From assembly GCF_009377235.1 (NCBI RefSeq), contig NZ_VMNX01000057.1, forward strand, positions 1-44,152: a stretch of 44,152 nt of DNA, given 5' to 3'. Positions 7,275 to 18,581 of this stretch are shown here, piece by piece; the stretch's first letter is position 1, and every line of letters starts with the position of its first letter. A program made the translations under genes and the position numbers. Source of the DNA: Streptomyces acidicola. Lineage in GTDB: Bacteria; Actinomycetota; Actinomycetes; Streptomycetales; Streptomycetaceae. The notes beneath the pieces are model-generated. The model was given only the letters and a program-made list of their open reading frames with translations. It had not been told where the DNA came from and did no database searches.

Positions 7275-8477
7275 TCAGCTCAGACGGGTCACCACAAGGT
7301 CCCACACCTTCTCGGCCAGCGCTTCCTTCAGTCCGGGCGGAACCGGGGTCTCACTGCCGTCGGCTCCGAGTATCACGGCCTCGTTCTCCTCTGAGCCGAA
7401 CGTCTTGCGCTCGCCCACCTCGTTCACTACGAGGAGGTCGCACCCCTTGCGCTTGAGCTTGGTGCGTCCGTTGGCAAGGACGTCGTCCGTCTCGGCCGCG
7501 AAGCCGACGATCACCTGGCCGGGCCGGAGGCGGTCGGCCGATATCTCCGCGAGGATGTCCGGATTGCGGACCAGGACGATGGGGTCGGGCTCCTGGCCGT
7601 CCCTCTTCTTGATCTTTCCCTGTGCGTACGCCGCAGGGCGGAAGTCCGCCACCGCGGCCGCCATCACCACGGCGTCCGCGTCCGGGGCCGCCTTGAGGAC
7701 GGCTTCCCGCAACTGGACCGCGGTCCCGACCTGCACGACGTCCACTCCCGCCGGGTCGGGCAGCCCGGTGTTCGCGGCGATCAGTGTGACCCGGGCGCCC
7801 CGGGCGGCGGCCGTACGGGCCAGGGCGTACCCCTGCTTGCCGGAGGAGCGGTTGCCGAGGAAGCGGACGGGGTCGAGGGGCTCACGGGTGCCTCCGGCGC
7901 TGACGACCACATGGCGGCCGGCCAGGTCGGGCTCGGGCACCCCGCGGGCGAGCACCCTGCGACAGACCTCGAAGATCTCGGCGGGCTCGGGCAGCCGCCC
8001 CTTGCCGGTGTCGACGCCGGTCAGCCGGCCCACGGCGGGCTCGATCACCACGGCACCCCGGCGGCGCAGCGTCGCCACGTTCTCCCGGGTGGCCGGGTGC
8101 TCCCACATCTCCGTGTGCATGGCGGGGGCGAAGACGACCGGGCAGCGGGCAGTGAGCAGCGTGTTCGTCAGCAGGTCGTCGGCCAGGCCGTGGGCCGCCT
8201 TCGCGAGGGTGTCCGCGGTGGCCGGGGCCACGACCACGAGGTCGGCCTGCTGGCCGATGCGGACGTGCGGGACCTCGTGGACGTCGTCCCAGACCTCGGT
8301 CGAGACCGGGTTGCCGGAGAGGGCCGACCAGGTGGCGGCGCCGACGAATTGCAGCGCGGACACGGTGGGGACGACCCGCACGTCGTGCCCGGACTCGGTC
8401 AGCCGGCGCAGCAGCTCGCACGCCTTGTACGCGGCGATGCCACCGCTGACCCCCAGAACGACCTTCGGCTTGCCCAC
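7275..8477 (-). CDS. coaBC: Bifunctional phosphopantothenoylcysteine decarboxylase / phosphopantothenate-cysteine ligase
   Basis: This enzyme carries out two consecutive steps of coenzyme A synthesis. The 400-residue protein opens with GKPKVVLGVSGGIAAYKACE, the FMN-binding start of CoaC. It has VVVAPATADTLAK and APAMHTEMW (the substrate-clamping PAMN/H-type region) by about residue 130. The CoaB half begins near residue 185 with HVVVSAGGTREPLDPVRFLG and NRSSGKQG, followed by AAAVADFRP, NPDIL and the KLKRKG segment of the nucleotide-binding ligase. GTG 8477 is supported by GGGGAGG 5 nt upstream; a second in-frame GTG at 8492 lies upstream of that ribosome binding site. It is transcribed in the same direction as rpoZ but separated from it by a strong hairpin, so it probably uses its own promoter. 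Confidence 0.96.
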   Translation of the reverse strand: MGKPKVVLGVSGGIAAYKACELLRRLTESGHDVRVVPTVSALQFVGAATWSALSGNPVSTEVWDDVHEVPHVRIGQQADLVVVAPATADTLAKAAHGLADDLLTNTLLTARCPVVFAPAMHTEMWEHPATRENVATLRRRGAVVIEPAVGRLTGVDTGKGRLPEPAEIFEVCRRVLARGVPEPDLAGRHVVVSAGGTREPLDPVRFLGNRSSGKQGYALARTAAARGARVTLIAANTGLPDPAGVDVVQVGTAVQLREAVLKAAPDADAVVMAAAVADFRPAAYAQGKIKKRDGQEPDPIVLVRNPDILAEISADRLRPGQVIVGFAAETDDVLANGRTKLKRKGCDLLVVNEVGERKTFGSEENEAVILGADGSETPVPPGLKEALAEKVWDLVVTRLS

Positions 8478-8518
8478 CGGGCCTCCCCACACTCGTCACG
8501 TGCACGCCGCGGCTCTTC

Positions 8519-8551
8519 GGCGTACGACTGGCTAATGGCTGGCGTACGACT
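8519..8551 (-). promoter_or_regulatory. Paired 11-bp direct repeats upstream of coaBC
   Basis: GGCGTACGACT occurs twice on the plus strand, at 8519-8529 and 8541-8551, exactly 22 bp apart (two helical turns), with an additional internal GGCTAATGGCT. The pair lies 42-74 nt upstream of the coaBC start, in promoter position. This layout suits an activator or repressor binding one face of the DNA. The protein involved is not known. Confidence 0.4.
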
Positions 8552-8597
8552 CAATGCTGCGTCACTGCGAGGGACGACCCCCGCACCCCCGAGCAGA

Positions 8598-8632
8598 CCA
8601 CAGGCCCGGCAGTCGCGCTGCCGGGCCTGTGG
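8598..8632 (-). terminator. Terminator hairpin downstream of rpoZ
   Basis: CCACAGGCCCGGCAG (8598-8612) pairs perfectly over 15 bp with CTGCCGGGCCTGTGG (8618-8632), with a 5-nt loop. It begins 25 nt after the rpoZ stop and separates the ihf-gmk-rpoZ block from coaBC. There is no U-tract on the minus strand. Confidence 0.8.
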
Positions 8633-8657
8633 AAAAGTCAGCCGCAGGCTGAAAATA

Positions 8658-8930
8658 CTACTGCGCCGGGCCCTCGATGGCCTCGGACGTCAGCAGACCC
8701 GCATTGATCTCGCGCAGAGCGATGGAGAGCGGCTTCTCGTGAACGTGAGTGTCAACGAGCGGACCGACGTACTCAAGAAGACCCTCGCCGAGCTGCGAGT
8801 AGTACGCGTTGATCTGGCGAGCACGCTTGGCCGCGTAGATCACGAGGCTGTACTTCGAGTCGGTGGCCTCAAGGAGCTCGTCGATCGGCGGGTTGATGAT
8901 GCCCTCGGGCGCGGTGATGGAAGAGGACAC
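8658..8930 (-). CDS. rpoZ: RNA polymerase omega subunit
   Basis: The protein has 90 residues, the usual length in streptomycetes. It contains the omega core: IDELLEATDSKYSLVIYAAK (ID.L......KY.LV...AKRARQI) and then RARQINAY. The omega subunit helps fold beta-prime and, in many bacteria, contributes to ppGpp response. GTG 8930 is preceded by GGAAGG at about 6 nt. The gene follows gmk by 38 nt in the same direction, the common gmk-rpoZ pairing that links GTP supply with transcription. It ends just before a strong hairpin terminator. Confidence 0.96.
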   Translation of the reverse strand: MSSSITAPEGIINPPIDELLEATDSKYSLVIYAAKRARQINAYYSQLGEGLLEYVGPLVDTHVHEKPLSIALREINAGLLTSEAIEGPAQ

Positions 8931-8968
8931 GCTCTACCTTCCGAAAGGGGGGATGAGATCGAAAACGA

Positions 8969-9526
8969 TCACACTACGTCCATCAAGGCTAGCAGCTCAC
9001 GCGCCACGTCCTCGACGGAGGTGTTGACCAGGGTGATGTCGAACTCCGGCTCGGCCGCGAGTTCGATCTTCGCCGCCTCGAGGCGGCGCTCGATCACCTC
9101 GGGCGGCTCGGTACCCCGCCCGGTGAGTCTGCGCACGAGCTCCTCCCAGGAGGGAGGCGCCAGGAACACCAGCTGAGCCTCGGCCATGGACTCACGGACC
9201 TGCCGGGCGCCCTGAAGGTCGATCTCCAGGAGGACGGGCTCACCCGCCTCCAGCCGTTCGAGCACCGCGCGACGCGGGGTGCCGTAGCGGTTGCCGGCGA
9301 ACTCGGCCCACTCCAGCAGCTCGCCGTTGGCGATCAGCTTGTCCATCTCGTCGTCGGTGACGAAGAAGTACTGGACTCCGTGCTTCTCACCGGGGCGGGG
9401 CTTGCGGGTCGTAGCCGACACCGAGAGCCAGACCTCGGGGTATTCCTTGCGCATATGGGCGACGACCGTGCTCTTGCCGACCCCGGAGGGGCCGGAGAGC
9501 ACGGTCAGCCGCGGACGTTCACTCAT
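8969..9526 (-). CDS. gmk: Guanylate kinase
   Basis: This cytosolic enzyme phosphorylates GMP to GDP with ATP. The 185-residue product has the P-loop GPSGVGKST at 12-20, VSATTRKPRPGE (GMP-binding SxTTRxxRxGE), the YFFVTDDEM segment and LLEIDLQGARQVR (E-x-D-x-Q-G). Length and motif order match bacterial guanylate kinases. The start at ATG 9526 has only a weak GGAA upstream. It follows sihF by 36 nt and precedes rpoZ by 38 nt, so the three are probably co-transcribed. Confidence 0.96.
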   Translation of the reverse strand: MSERPRLTVLSGPSGVGKSTVVAHMRKEYPEVWLSVSATTRKPRPGEKHGVQYFFVTDDEMDKLIANGELLEWAEFAGNRYGTPRRAVLERLEAGEPVLLEIDLQGARQVRESMAEAQLVFLAPPSWEELVRRLTGRGTEPPEVIERRLEAAKIELAAEPEFDITLVNTSVEDVARELLALMDVV

Positions 9527-9562
9527 GCAGCGATTATTCCAGCAATCCCGGATACCCAGGAC

Positions 9563-9886
9563 TCAGGAGCCGGTGCTGCCGAACTCGCGCTCCAGGGAGG
9601 CGATCTGGTTGGAACCGAGGCCACGCACACGGCGGCTCTCGGAGATCCCGAGTCGCTCCATGATCTGCTTGGCGCGGACCTTGCCCACGCCCGGCAGGGA
9701 CTCAAGCAGGGCAGAGACCTTCATCTTGCCGATGACGTCGTTCTCCTGGCCCTGCTTGATGACCTCGTGGAGGGAGGCGCCGGAGTGCTTGAGTCGATTC
9801 TTGACCTCGGCCCGCTCCCGGCGAGCCGCGGCGGCCTTTTGAAGCGCGGCTGCGCGCTGTTCAGGGGTAAGGGGCGGAAGAGCCAC
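9563..9886 (-). CDS. sihF: Streptomycete integration host factor (sIHF)
   Basis: The protein has 107 residues and begins ALPPLTPEQRAAALQKAAAA. A long N-terminal helix is followed by KHSGASLHEVIKQG and the helix-two turns-helix GKMKVSALLESLPGVGKVRA, ending in GLGSNQIASLEREFG. This is the actinobacterial IHF fold, unrelated to E. coli IHF, which binds duplex DNA non-specifically and shapes the nucleoid; in Streptomyces it affects sporulation and antibiotic production. GTG 9886 is selected over a much longer frame (to 10177) because GAGGTGA lies 7 nt upstream and the family is about 105 residues long. It has a TAGGTT at 9934-9939 as a possible -10 box. Confidence 0.95.
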   Translation of the reverse strand: MALPPLTPEQRAAALQKAAAARRERAEVKNRLKHSGASLHEVIKQGQENDVIGKMKVSALLESLPGVGKVRAKQIMERLGISESRRVRGLGSNQIASLEREFGSTGS

Positions 9887-9973
9887 GCCTACGTCACCTC
9901 GGATGTCGAACTGTCGGATACGGACCGGTGAGGAACCTAGTCGCCCCACACCTGGGGAGCTACGAGCAACACG

Positions 9974-10046
9974 CTTGCCCGTTCCTCCCCCCACTGCCTT
10001 GAAGGGCGTGGGAGGTGCCCCCACTCGTCGGAGACTAGCGGGCAAG
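9974..10046. repeat. Nested palindromic intergenic element
   Basis: In the 303-nt gap between pyrF and sihF, CTTGCCCG (9974-9981) and CGGGCAAG (10039-10046) form outer arms. Between them CCTCCC and GGGAGG form an inner stem capped by a CTTGAAG-type loop, and CCCCCAC/GTGGG segments offer alternatives. Compact elements of this sort (short GGGAGGTGCCCCCA-like cores) recur between genes in streptomycete genomes. The role is unknown; it could affect mRNA 3' ends or the sihF 5' leader. Confidence 0.4.
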
Positions 10047-10108
10047 TCCGCCTTAGTCAGCGAGAACAGCGGAAAAGTCCTGGTCAGCCTCCCTGGAGTC
10101 GGACATAA

Positions 10109-10123
10109 GGGGCTTATTGCCCC
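10109..10123 (-). terminator. Small hairpin downstream of pyrF
   Basis: GGGGC (10109-10113) and GCCCC (10119-10123) close a 5-nt loop. Read on the minus strand the stem is followed by TTATGT, giving a weak intrinsic terminator about 65 nt after the pyrF stop. Confidence 0.4.
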
Positions 10124-10189
10124 GGATTTGAGAATGTATTCAGACTCATGGCGGGACTCGGACCGGCCACGGAGCACTCATCGGAGGAC

Positions 10190-11044
10190 TCAGGCCGCCG
10201 TCACGGCGGCGCCGATCTCCACCGCGAAGCGCTCCGCGGACGTGCGGAGCGCCGCGACATCCGGTCCGTGACGCAGGACACCCCTGCTGACGTTCGGGAC
10301 GACATGCCGTACGGCCGGTCCGAAGACGCCGGGGAGGTCCGCCGGAGTCGCTCCCTGGGCACCGATCCCGGGTGCCAGGAGCGGACCGTTGATCTCCAAG
10401 TCGTACGACGACAGGTCACCCAGCGTGGCCCCGACGACCGCGCCGAAGGACCCCATGGGCGCCTCCCCCGCGTTCTCGGCGGCAAGGTGCGCCAGCACGG
10501 TCGCTCCGACGTTCCGGCCGCCGGTGTCCCCCGTGCGGACCGCGTGCTGAACCTCACGTCCCTCCGGGTTGGAGGTCAGCGCCAGAACGAACAGGCCCGC
10601 GCCGCTCTCGCGCGCCAGCTCCACGGCCGGCTTCAGTGACCCGTAGCCGAGGTACGGCGACACGGTCAGGGCGTCCGAGAACAGCGGCGCGTCCCTGCTC
10701 AGGAAGGCCTCCGCGTACGCGGCCATGGTCGAGCCGATGTCGCCACGCTTGGCGTCCATGACGACCAGGGCGCCTGCGGCCCGCGCCTCCTCGACCGACT
10801 TCTCCAGTACGGCGACGCCACGCGACCCGAAGCGCTCGAAGAACGCGCTCTGCGGCTTCAGCACGGCCACCCGGTCGGCCAGCGCCTCCACGACGGTGCG
10901 GCTGAACCGCTCAAGCCCGGCGACGTCGTCGTTCAGGCCCCAGTCCGCGAGGAGGGACGCGTGCGGGTCGATGCCGACGCACAGCGGGCCGCGCTCGTCC
11001 ATGGCGCGCCGCAGCCGGGCGCCGAAGGGGTCCGGACCGCTCAT
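10190..11044 (-). CDS. pyrF: Orotidine 5'-phosphate decarboxylase (type 2)
   Basis: The last step of UMP synthesis is removal of CO2 from OMP. The 284-residue length and the active-site segment VVMDAKRGDIGSTMAAYA (D-x-K-R-x-D-I) fit the longer actinobacterial/mycobacterial type of OMP decarboxylase rather than the 230-residue E. coli type. Other landmarks are CVGIDPHASLL at 22-32, KPQSAFFERFG, TVSPYLG and the phosphate-loop region PNVSRGVLRHG. ATG 11044 overlaps the pyrD stop (ATGA), so translation is coupled. It is the distal gene of the pyr operon, followed by a long structured spacer. Confidence 0.95.
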   Translation of the reverse strand: MSGPDPFGARLRRAMDERGPLCVGIDPHASLLADWGLNDDVAGLERFSRTVVEALADRVAVLKPQSAFFERFGSRGVAVLEKSVEEARAAGALVVMDAKRGDIGSTMAAYAEAFLSRDAPLFSDALTVSPYLGYGSLKPAVELARESGAGLFVLALTSNPEGREVQHAVRTGDTGGRNVGATVLAHLAAENAGEAPMGSFGAVVGATLGDLSSYDLEINGPLLAPGIGAQGATPADLPGVFGPAVRHVVPNVSRGVLRHGPDVAALRTSAERFAVEIGAAVTAA

Positions 11045-12156
11045 GCCGTCTTCCCTGCCTTCCGTGTGTCCGCGCCGACCGCGTCGGCGAGGGTGGCATA
11101 CGGGCTGCTGCTCAGGCGCGCGGCGAGGCCCTTGTGGAGGGCACGGCTCCAGAACGGGCCCTCGTAGATGAAGGCGCTGTAGCCCTGCACCAGGGTGGCG
11201 CCTGCCAGGATGCGCTGCCAGGCGTCCTCGGCGTTCTCGATGCCACCGACGCCCACCAGGGTGATCCGGTCGCCCACGCGCGCGTAGAGGCGGCGCAGCA
11301 CCTCCAGAGAGCGTGCTTTCAGGGGGGCGCCCGAGAGTCCGCCGACCTCTTTCACGAGAGAGGGTTCGGACTTCAAACCGAGTCCCTCGCGCGCGATGGT
11401 GGTGTTCGTGGCGATGATGCCGTCCAGGCCAAGCTCCACGGCGAGGTCGGCGACCGCGTCGACGTCCTCGTCCGCGAGGTCGGGAGCGATCTTCACCAGC
11501 AGCGGGACCCGGCGGTCGGTGACCGTACGGTCGGCGGCCTCGCGGACGGCGCTCAGGAGGGGGCGCAGCGCCTCGGTGGCCTGGAGGTTGCGCAGTCCGG
11601 GTGTGTTGGGCGAGGAGACGTTCACGACCAGGTAGTCGGCGTACGGAGCCAGCCGCTCGGCCGACTTCACATAGTCCCCGACGGCCTCGGCCTCCGGGAC
11701 GACCTTGGTCTTGCCGATGTTGACGCCCACGACGGTCCTGAAGACGGGCTCGCGGGACGCCAGCCGCGCTGCCACCGCCAGCGAGCCCTCGTTGTTGAAG
11801 CCCATGCGATTGATCAGCGCACGGTCCTTCACCAGCCGGAACAGCCGCTGCTTCGGATTGCCGGGTTGCGGCTCCCCGGTCACCGTGCCGATCTCGACGT
11901 GGTCGAAGCCGAGCATCGACATGCCGTCGACGGCCACCGCGTTCTTGTCGAAGCCGGCGGCAAGCCCGAAGGGGCCGTGCATGCGGAGCCCGAAGGCCTC
12001 CGTCCGCAGCTCCTCGTAGCGGGGCGCGAGGGCGGCCGCGAGCAACGTGCGCAGCACGGGGATGCGGACGGCGAGGCGGATCCAGCGGAAGGCCAGGTGG
12101 TGCGCCTGCTCCGGATCCATCCGTTTGAAAACCAGACGGAAGAATAGCTTGTACAT
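11041..12156 (-). CDS. pyrD: Dihydroorotate dehydrogenase, class 2 (quinone-linked)
   Basis: This enzyme oxidises dihydroorotate to orotate with FMN and passes electrons to membrane quinone. The 371-residue protein starts YKLFFRLVFKRMDPEQAHHL, the amphipathic N-terminal extension that docks class 2 enzymes to the membrane. FGLAAGFDKNA, RMGFNNEG and VNVSSPNTPGLRNLQ (catalytic Ser in the NxSSPNTPGLR motif) follow, then KIAPDL and GVGGIENAEDAWQRI. ATG 12156 is preceded by GAGGA at about 8 nt; ATG/GTG codons further upstream would add unrelated residues. It follows carB across a strong hairpin at 12193-12222, so it may be partly independently expressed. Confidence 0.95.
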   Translation of the reverse strand: MYKLFFRLVFKRMDPEQAHHLAFRWIRLAVRIPVLRTLLAAALAPRYEELRTEAFGLRMHGPFGLAAGFDKNAVAVDGMSMLGFDHVEIGTVTGEPQPGNPKQRLFRLVKDRALINRMGFNNEGSLAVAARLASREPVFRTVVGVNIGKTKVVPEAEAVGDYVKSAERLAPYADYLVVNVSSPNTPGLRNLQATEALRPLLSAVREAADRTVTDRRVPLLVKIAPDLADEDVDAVADLAVELGLDGIIATNTTIAREGLGLKSEPSLVKEVGGLSGAPLKARSLEVLRRLYARVGDRITLVGVGGIENAEDAWQRILAGATLVQGYSAFIYEGPFWSRALHKGLAARLSSSPYATLADAVGADTRKAGKTA

Positions 12157-12192
12157 CACTGTGTCCTCGTGAAGCCTCATGAGCCTCATGAA

Positions 12193-12222
12193 GAGGGGGA
12201 CACCGCTTCCGGTGTCCCCCTC
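12193..12222 (-). terminator. Intra-operon hairpin between carB and pyrD
   Basis: GAGGGGGACACCG (12193-12205) pairs over 13 bp with CGGTGTCCCCCTC (12210-12222) around a CTTC loop. It lies 8 nt after the carB stop and 37 nt before the pyrD start. Immediately beyond it a 9-nt tandem repeat AGCCTCATG x2 (12173-12190) precedes pyrD. It could act as a partial terminator or protect the upstream mRNA 3' end. Confidence 0.65.
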
Positions 12223-12229
12223 AGGGCTG

Positions 12230-15530
<3,301 letters not shown>

Positions 15531-15538
<8 letters not shown>

Positions 15539-16700
15539 GCTGGCCCTCCATCAGGGATACGAAGCGGTCGAACAGGTAGGCGGCGTCATGCGGGCCGGCT
15601 GCCGCTTCGGGGTGGTACTGGACGCTGAAGGCCGGGCGGTCGAGGAGCCGCAGCCCCTCCACCACGTCGTCGTTGAGGCAGACGTGGGAGACCTCGGCGC
15701 GGCCGTAGGGGGTCTCGGAGACCTTGTCGAGCGGGGCGTCGACGGCGAAGCCGTGGTTGTGCGCGGTGACCTCGACCTTGCCGGTCGTACGGTCCTGCAC
15801 CGGCTGGTTGATGCCACGGTGCCCGTACTTCAGCTTGTACGTGCCGAAACCGAGCGCGCGCCCCAGGATCTGGTTGCCGAAGCAGATGCCGAACAGCGGC
15901 GTGCCGCGCTCCAGGACCGCCCGCATCACGGAGACGGGGTGGTCTGCGGTGGCCGGGTCGCCGGGGCCGTTGGAGAAGAACACGCCATCCGGGTTCACGG
16001 CGTACACCTCCTCGACGGTCGCCGTCGCGGGGAGCACGTGCACCTCTATGCCGCGCTCGGCCATGCGGTGCGGGGTCATCCCCTTGATGCCGAGGTCGAC
16101 GGCGGCGACGGTGAACTTCGCCGTGCCGATCGGGACGGCTTCGCCGTCGGGGCCGATCGCCGGGACGACGTACGTCTCCTTCGTCGCGACCTCCGCGGAG
16201 AGGTCGGCGCCCTTCATCTCGGGGGCCTGGCGCACCTCGGCGAGCATGGTGCCCTCGTCGGGCAGCGCGTTGCCGGAGAAGATCCCGACGCGCATGGCGC
16301 CCCGCTCGCGCAGGTGGCGGGTGAGGGCACGCGTGTCGACGCCGCTGATGCCGACGACCCCCTGCGTCCGGAGCTCCTCGTCCAGCGAGCGCCGTGAGCG
16401 CCAGTTGGACGGCACGCGCGCGGGGTCGCGTACGACGTAACCCGAGACCCAGATCCGCTTGGACTCGGGGTCCTCGTCGTTGACGCCGGTGTTGCCGACG
16501 TGCGGGGCGGTCATGACGACGACCTGGCGGTGGTACGACGGGTCGGTGAGGGTCTCCTGGTAGCCGGTCATGCCCGTGGAGAACACGGCCTCGCCGAAGG
16601 TCGCCCCCACGGCCCCGTAGGCACGGCCGCGGAAGATCCGGCCGTCCTCCAGGACGAGTACGGCGGGAACCCTGGTGGTTCCCCGGGTGGAGGTCGTCAT
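15531..16700 (-). CDS. carA: Carbamoyl-phosphate synthase small (glutaminase) subunit
   Basis: CarA hydrolyses glutamine and supplies ammonia to CarB. The 389-residue protein has the N-terminal CarA domain (VLVLEDGRIFRGRAYGA, FSTGMTGYQETLTDPSY, GVDTRALTRHLR). A class I glutaminase domain follows: FSNGPGDP, the nucleophile Cys in LFGICFGNQILGRALG, KYGHRGINQPV, and the catalytic His/Glu pair in QYHPEAAAGPHD. ATG 16700 overlaps the stop of the preceding PH-like membrane gene (ATGA). An open frame continues far upstream but has no CarA similarity there. Confidence 0.97.
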
Positions 16701-17266
16701 CGTTCGGCGCCTTCCGTGGTGCTGGTGTTGTTCATGGAGTTGAGGGCTTCGACCCACGCGTTGTGCTCGGCCGCCCGGTCGGAGCGGAAGCCCGAGTCGA
16801 TCAGCCGGTCGCCGTGCTCCCAGGTGACGACGAGCAGGCCGCCCTCGGTGAGGACCTTGCCAGCGATGCCCTTGTCGAGCCGGGCCTCGCGCAGCGCGGC
16901 GGCCGGTACGAAGAAGTCGGTCGCTCCCGGGCGTACGACGTCCAGTCCCGCGGCCGTCAGCGTGAGCTCGGCCCGGCTGCGGGTGCCCAGGCCGTGCGCC
17001 ACGATGCGGTCGAGCCACTGCCCGGCGGTGGTGGAGCCGTGGTAGCGCCCGCTCATCGTCAGTGTGGGCTCGCCCGGGTCGTCCGGCGCGGTGGGCAGCT
17101 CGGGCAGGTCGCCCTGGAGCGTGCCGCGCCACTTCCAGCCCTCGCGCATCAGCCAGTAGACGAGCGCGACGAAGAGGAGGAGTCCGACCACCCAGCCGAT
17201 GCGGGCGGCCCAGTCGGTCACTTCGGCCGACCTCTGTTCGGCGGCGATCGAGATGAGTGGTGTCAC
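16697..17266 (-). CDS. Small membrane protein with PH-like domain, embedded in the pyr operon
   Basis: The product has 189 residues from GTG 17266, which overlaps the pyrC stop (GTGA); its own stop overlaps the carA start (ATGA). One transmembrane helix lies at about 21-41 (RIGWVVGLLLFVALVYWLM) followed by basic REGWKWRG, so the bulk is cytoplasmic. Residues 65-175 contain a beta-rich pattern (GRYHGSTTAGQWLDRI, AELTLTAAGLDVVRPG, FFVPAAALREARLD, GLLVVTWEHGDRLIDSGFR) with the look of a bacterial PH-like fold. No catalytic motif is visible. The same gene sits in this place in other streptomycetes as far as I recall. Its tight coupling on both sides suggests a stoichiometric link to CarAB or PyrBC, perhaps membrane tethering, but there is no direct evidence. 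Confidence 0.75.
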   Translation of the reverse strand: MTPLISIAAEQRSAEVTDWAARIGWVVGLLLFVALVYWLMREGWKWRGTLQGDLPELPTAPDDPGEPTLTMSGRYHGSTTAGQWLDRIVAHGLGTRSRAELTLTAAGLDVVRPGATDFFVPAAALREARLDKGIAGKVLTEGGLLVVTWEHGDRLIDSGFRSDRAAEHNAWVEALNSMNNTSTTEGAER

Positions 17267-18576
17267 GTGAGCTTCCCGTCGACGAACGTGGCCTTGCCCC
17301 GGAGCCATGTGTGCGTGACACGGCCCGGCAGCTCGCGGCCCTCGTACGGGGTGTTGCGGCTGCGCGAGGCGAAGCCCGCGGGGTCCACGGACCCACGGTA
17401 TGCCGTGTCGACGAGCATGAGGTTGGCGGGCTCACCTGCCGAGACGGGACGGCCGTGACCCGCGGCCCGGCCGATCTCGGCGGGCTTGAACGACATGCGG
17501 TCGGCGACGCCCGCCCAGTCGAGCAGCCCGGTGTCGACCATCGTCTGCTGGACCACGGACAGCGCGGTCTCCAGCCCGACCATGCCCATGGCGGCCGCGG
17601 CCCACTCGCAGTCCTTGTCCTCGTGCGGGTGCGGGGCGTGGTCGGTGGCCACGATGTCGATCGTGCCGTCGGCGAGCGCCTCGCGCAGGGCGTGCACATC
17701 GCGCTCGGTGCGCAGCGGCGGGTTGACCTTGTAGACCGGGTTGTACGTCCGCACCAGCTCGTCGGTGAGGAGGAGGTGGTGCGGGGTGACCTCGGCGGTG
17801 ACGTCGATGCCGCGGGACTTGGCCCAGCGCACGATCTCGACGGAGCCGGCGGTCGACAGGTGGCAGATGTGGACCCGGGACCCGACGTGCTCGGCGAGCA
17901 GGACATCCCGGGCGATGATCGATTCTTCGGCCACCGCCGGCCAGCCGCCGAGGCCCAGCTCGGCGGAGACGACGCCCTCGTTCATCTGGGCGCCCTCGGT
18001 GAGCCGCGGCTCCTGCGCGTGCTGGGCGACGACTCCGCCGAAGGCCTTCACGTACTCCAGCGCCCGGCGCATGATCACGGCGTCGTCCACGCACTTGCCG
18101 TCGTCCGAGAACACGGTCACGCCCGCCGCCGACTCGTGCATGGCGCCCAGTTCGGCGAGCTTCCTGCCTTCCAGGCCGACCGTGACGGCGCCGATGGGCT
18201 GCACGTCGCAGTACCCGTGCTGCTGGCCGAGCCGGTAGACCTGCTCGACGACACCGGCGGTGTCGGCCACCGGGAAGGTGTTGGCCATGGCGAACACGGC
18301 CGTGTAACCGCCGCTCGCCGCGGCGCGCGTACCGGTCAGCACGGTCTCGGAGTCCTCGCGGCCGGGCTCGCGCAGATGGGTGTGCAGGTCGACCAGGCCC
18401 GGCAGCAGCACCTTGCCGTCGGCCTCGACGACCTCAGCGCCGTCGGCGGACAGCCCGGAACCGCTCCAGTCGATTTCGCCCTGCCGGGCGGTGGCGGCGA
18501 TGGTCCGGCCGTCGATCAGCACGTCCTGCGGCTCGCCACCGAGCACCTTCGCACCACGGATCAGGATCTTGCTCAT
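17263..18576 (-). CDS. pyrC: Dihydroorotase
   Basis: This enzyme cyclises carbamoyl-aspartate to dihydroorotate. The 437-residue protein belongs to the long class I amidohydrolases. It has the metal-binding LVDLHTHLREPGREDSETV at about residues 58-76, HAQEPRLTEGAQ, HICHLSTAGSVEIVRWAK, TAEVTPHHLLLTDE and ATDHAPHPHEDKDCEWAAA (the metal Asp). ATG 18576 has GGAG 11-14 nt upstream and starts SKILIRGAKVLGGEPQDVLI. A longer upstream frame is antisense noise over pyrB. It follows pyrB by 5 nt and overlaps the next gene by 4 bp. Confidence 0.97.
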   Translation of the reverse strand: MSKILIRGAKVLGGEPQDVLIDGRTIAATARQGEIDWSGSGLSADGAEVVEADGKVLLPGLVDLHTHLREPGREDSETVLTGTRAAASGGYTAVFAMANTFPVADTAGVVEQVYRLGQQHGYCDVQPIGAVTVGLEGRKLAELGAMHESAAGVTVFSDDGKCVDDAVIMRRALEYVKAFGGVVAQHAQEPRLTEGAQMNEGVVSAELGLGGWPAVAEESIIARDVLLAEHVGSRVHICHLSTAGSVEIVRWAKSRGIDVTAEVTPHHLLLTDELVRTYNPVYKVNPPLRTERDVHALREALADGTIDIVATDHAPHPHEDKDCEWAAAAMGMVGLETALSVVQQTMVDTGLLDWAGVADRMSFKPAEIGRAAGHGRPVSAGEPANLMLVDTAYRGSVDPAGFASRSRNTPYEGRELPGRVTHTWLRGKATFVDGKLT

Positions 18577-18581
18577 CTGTC

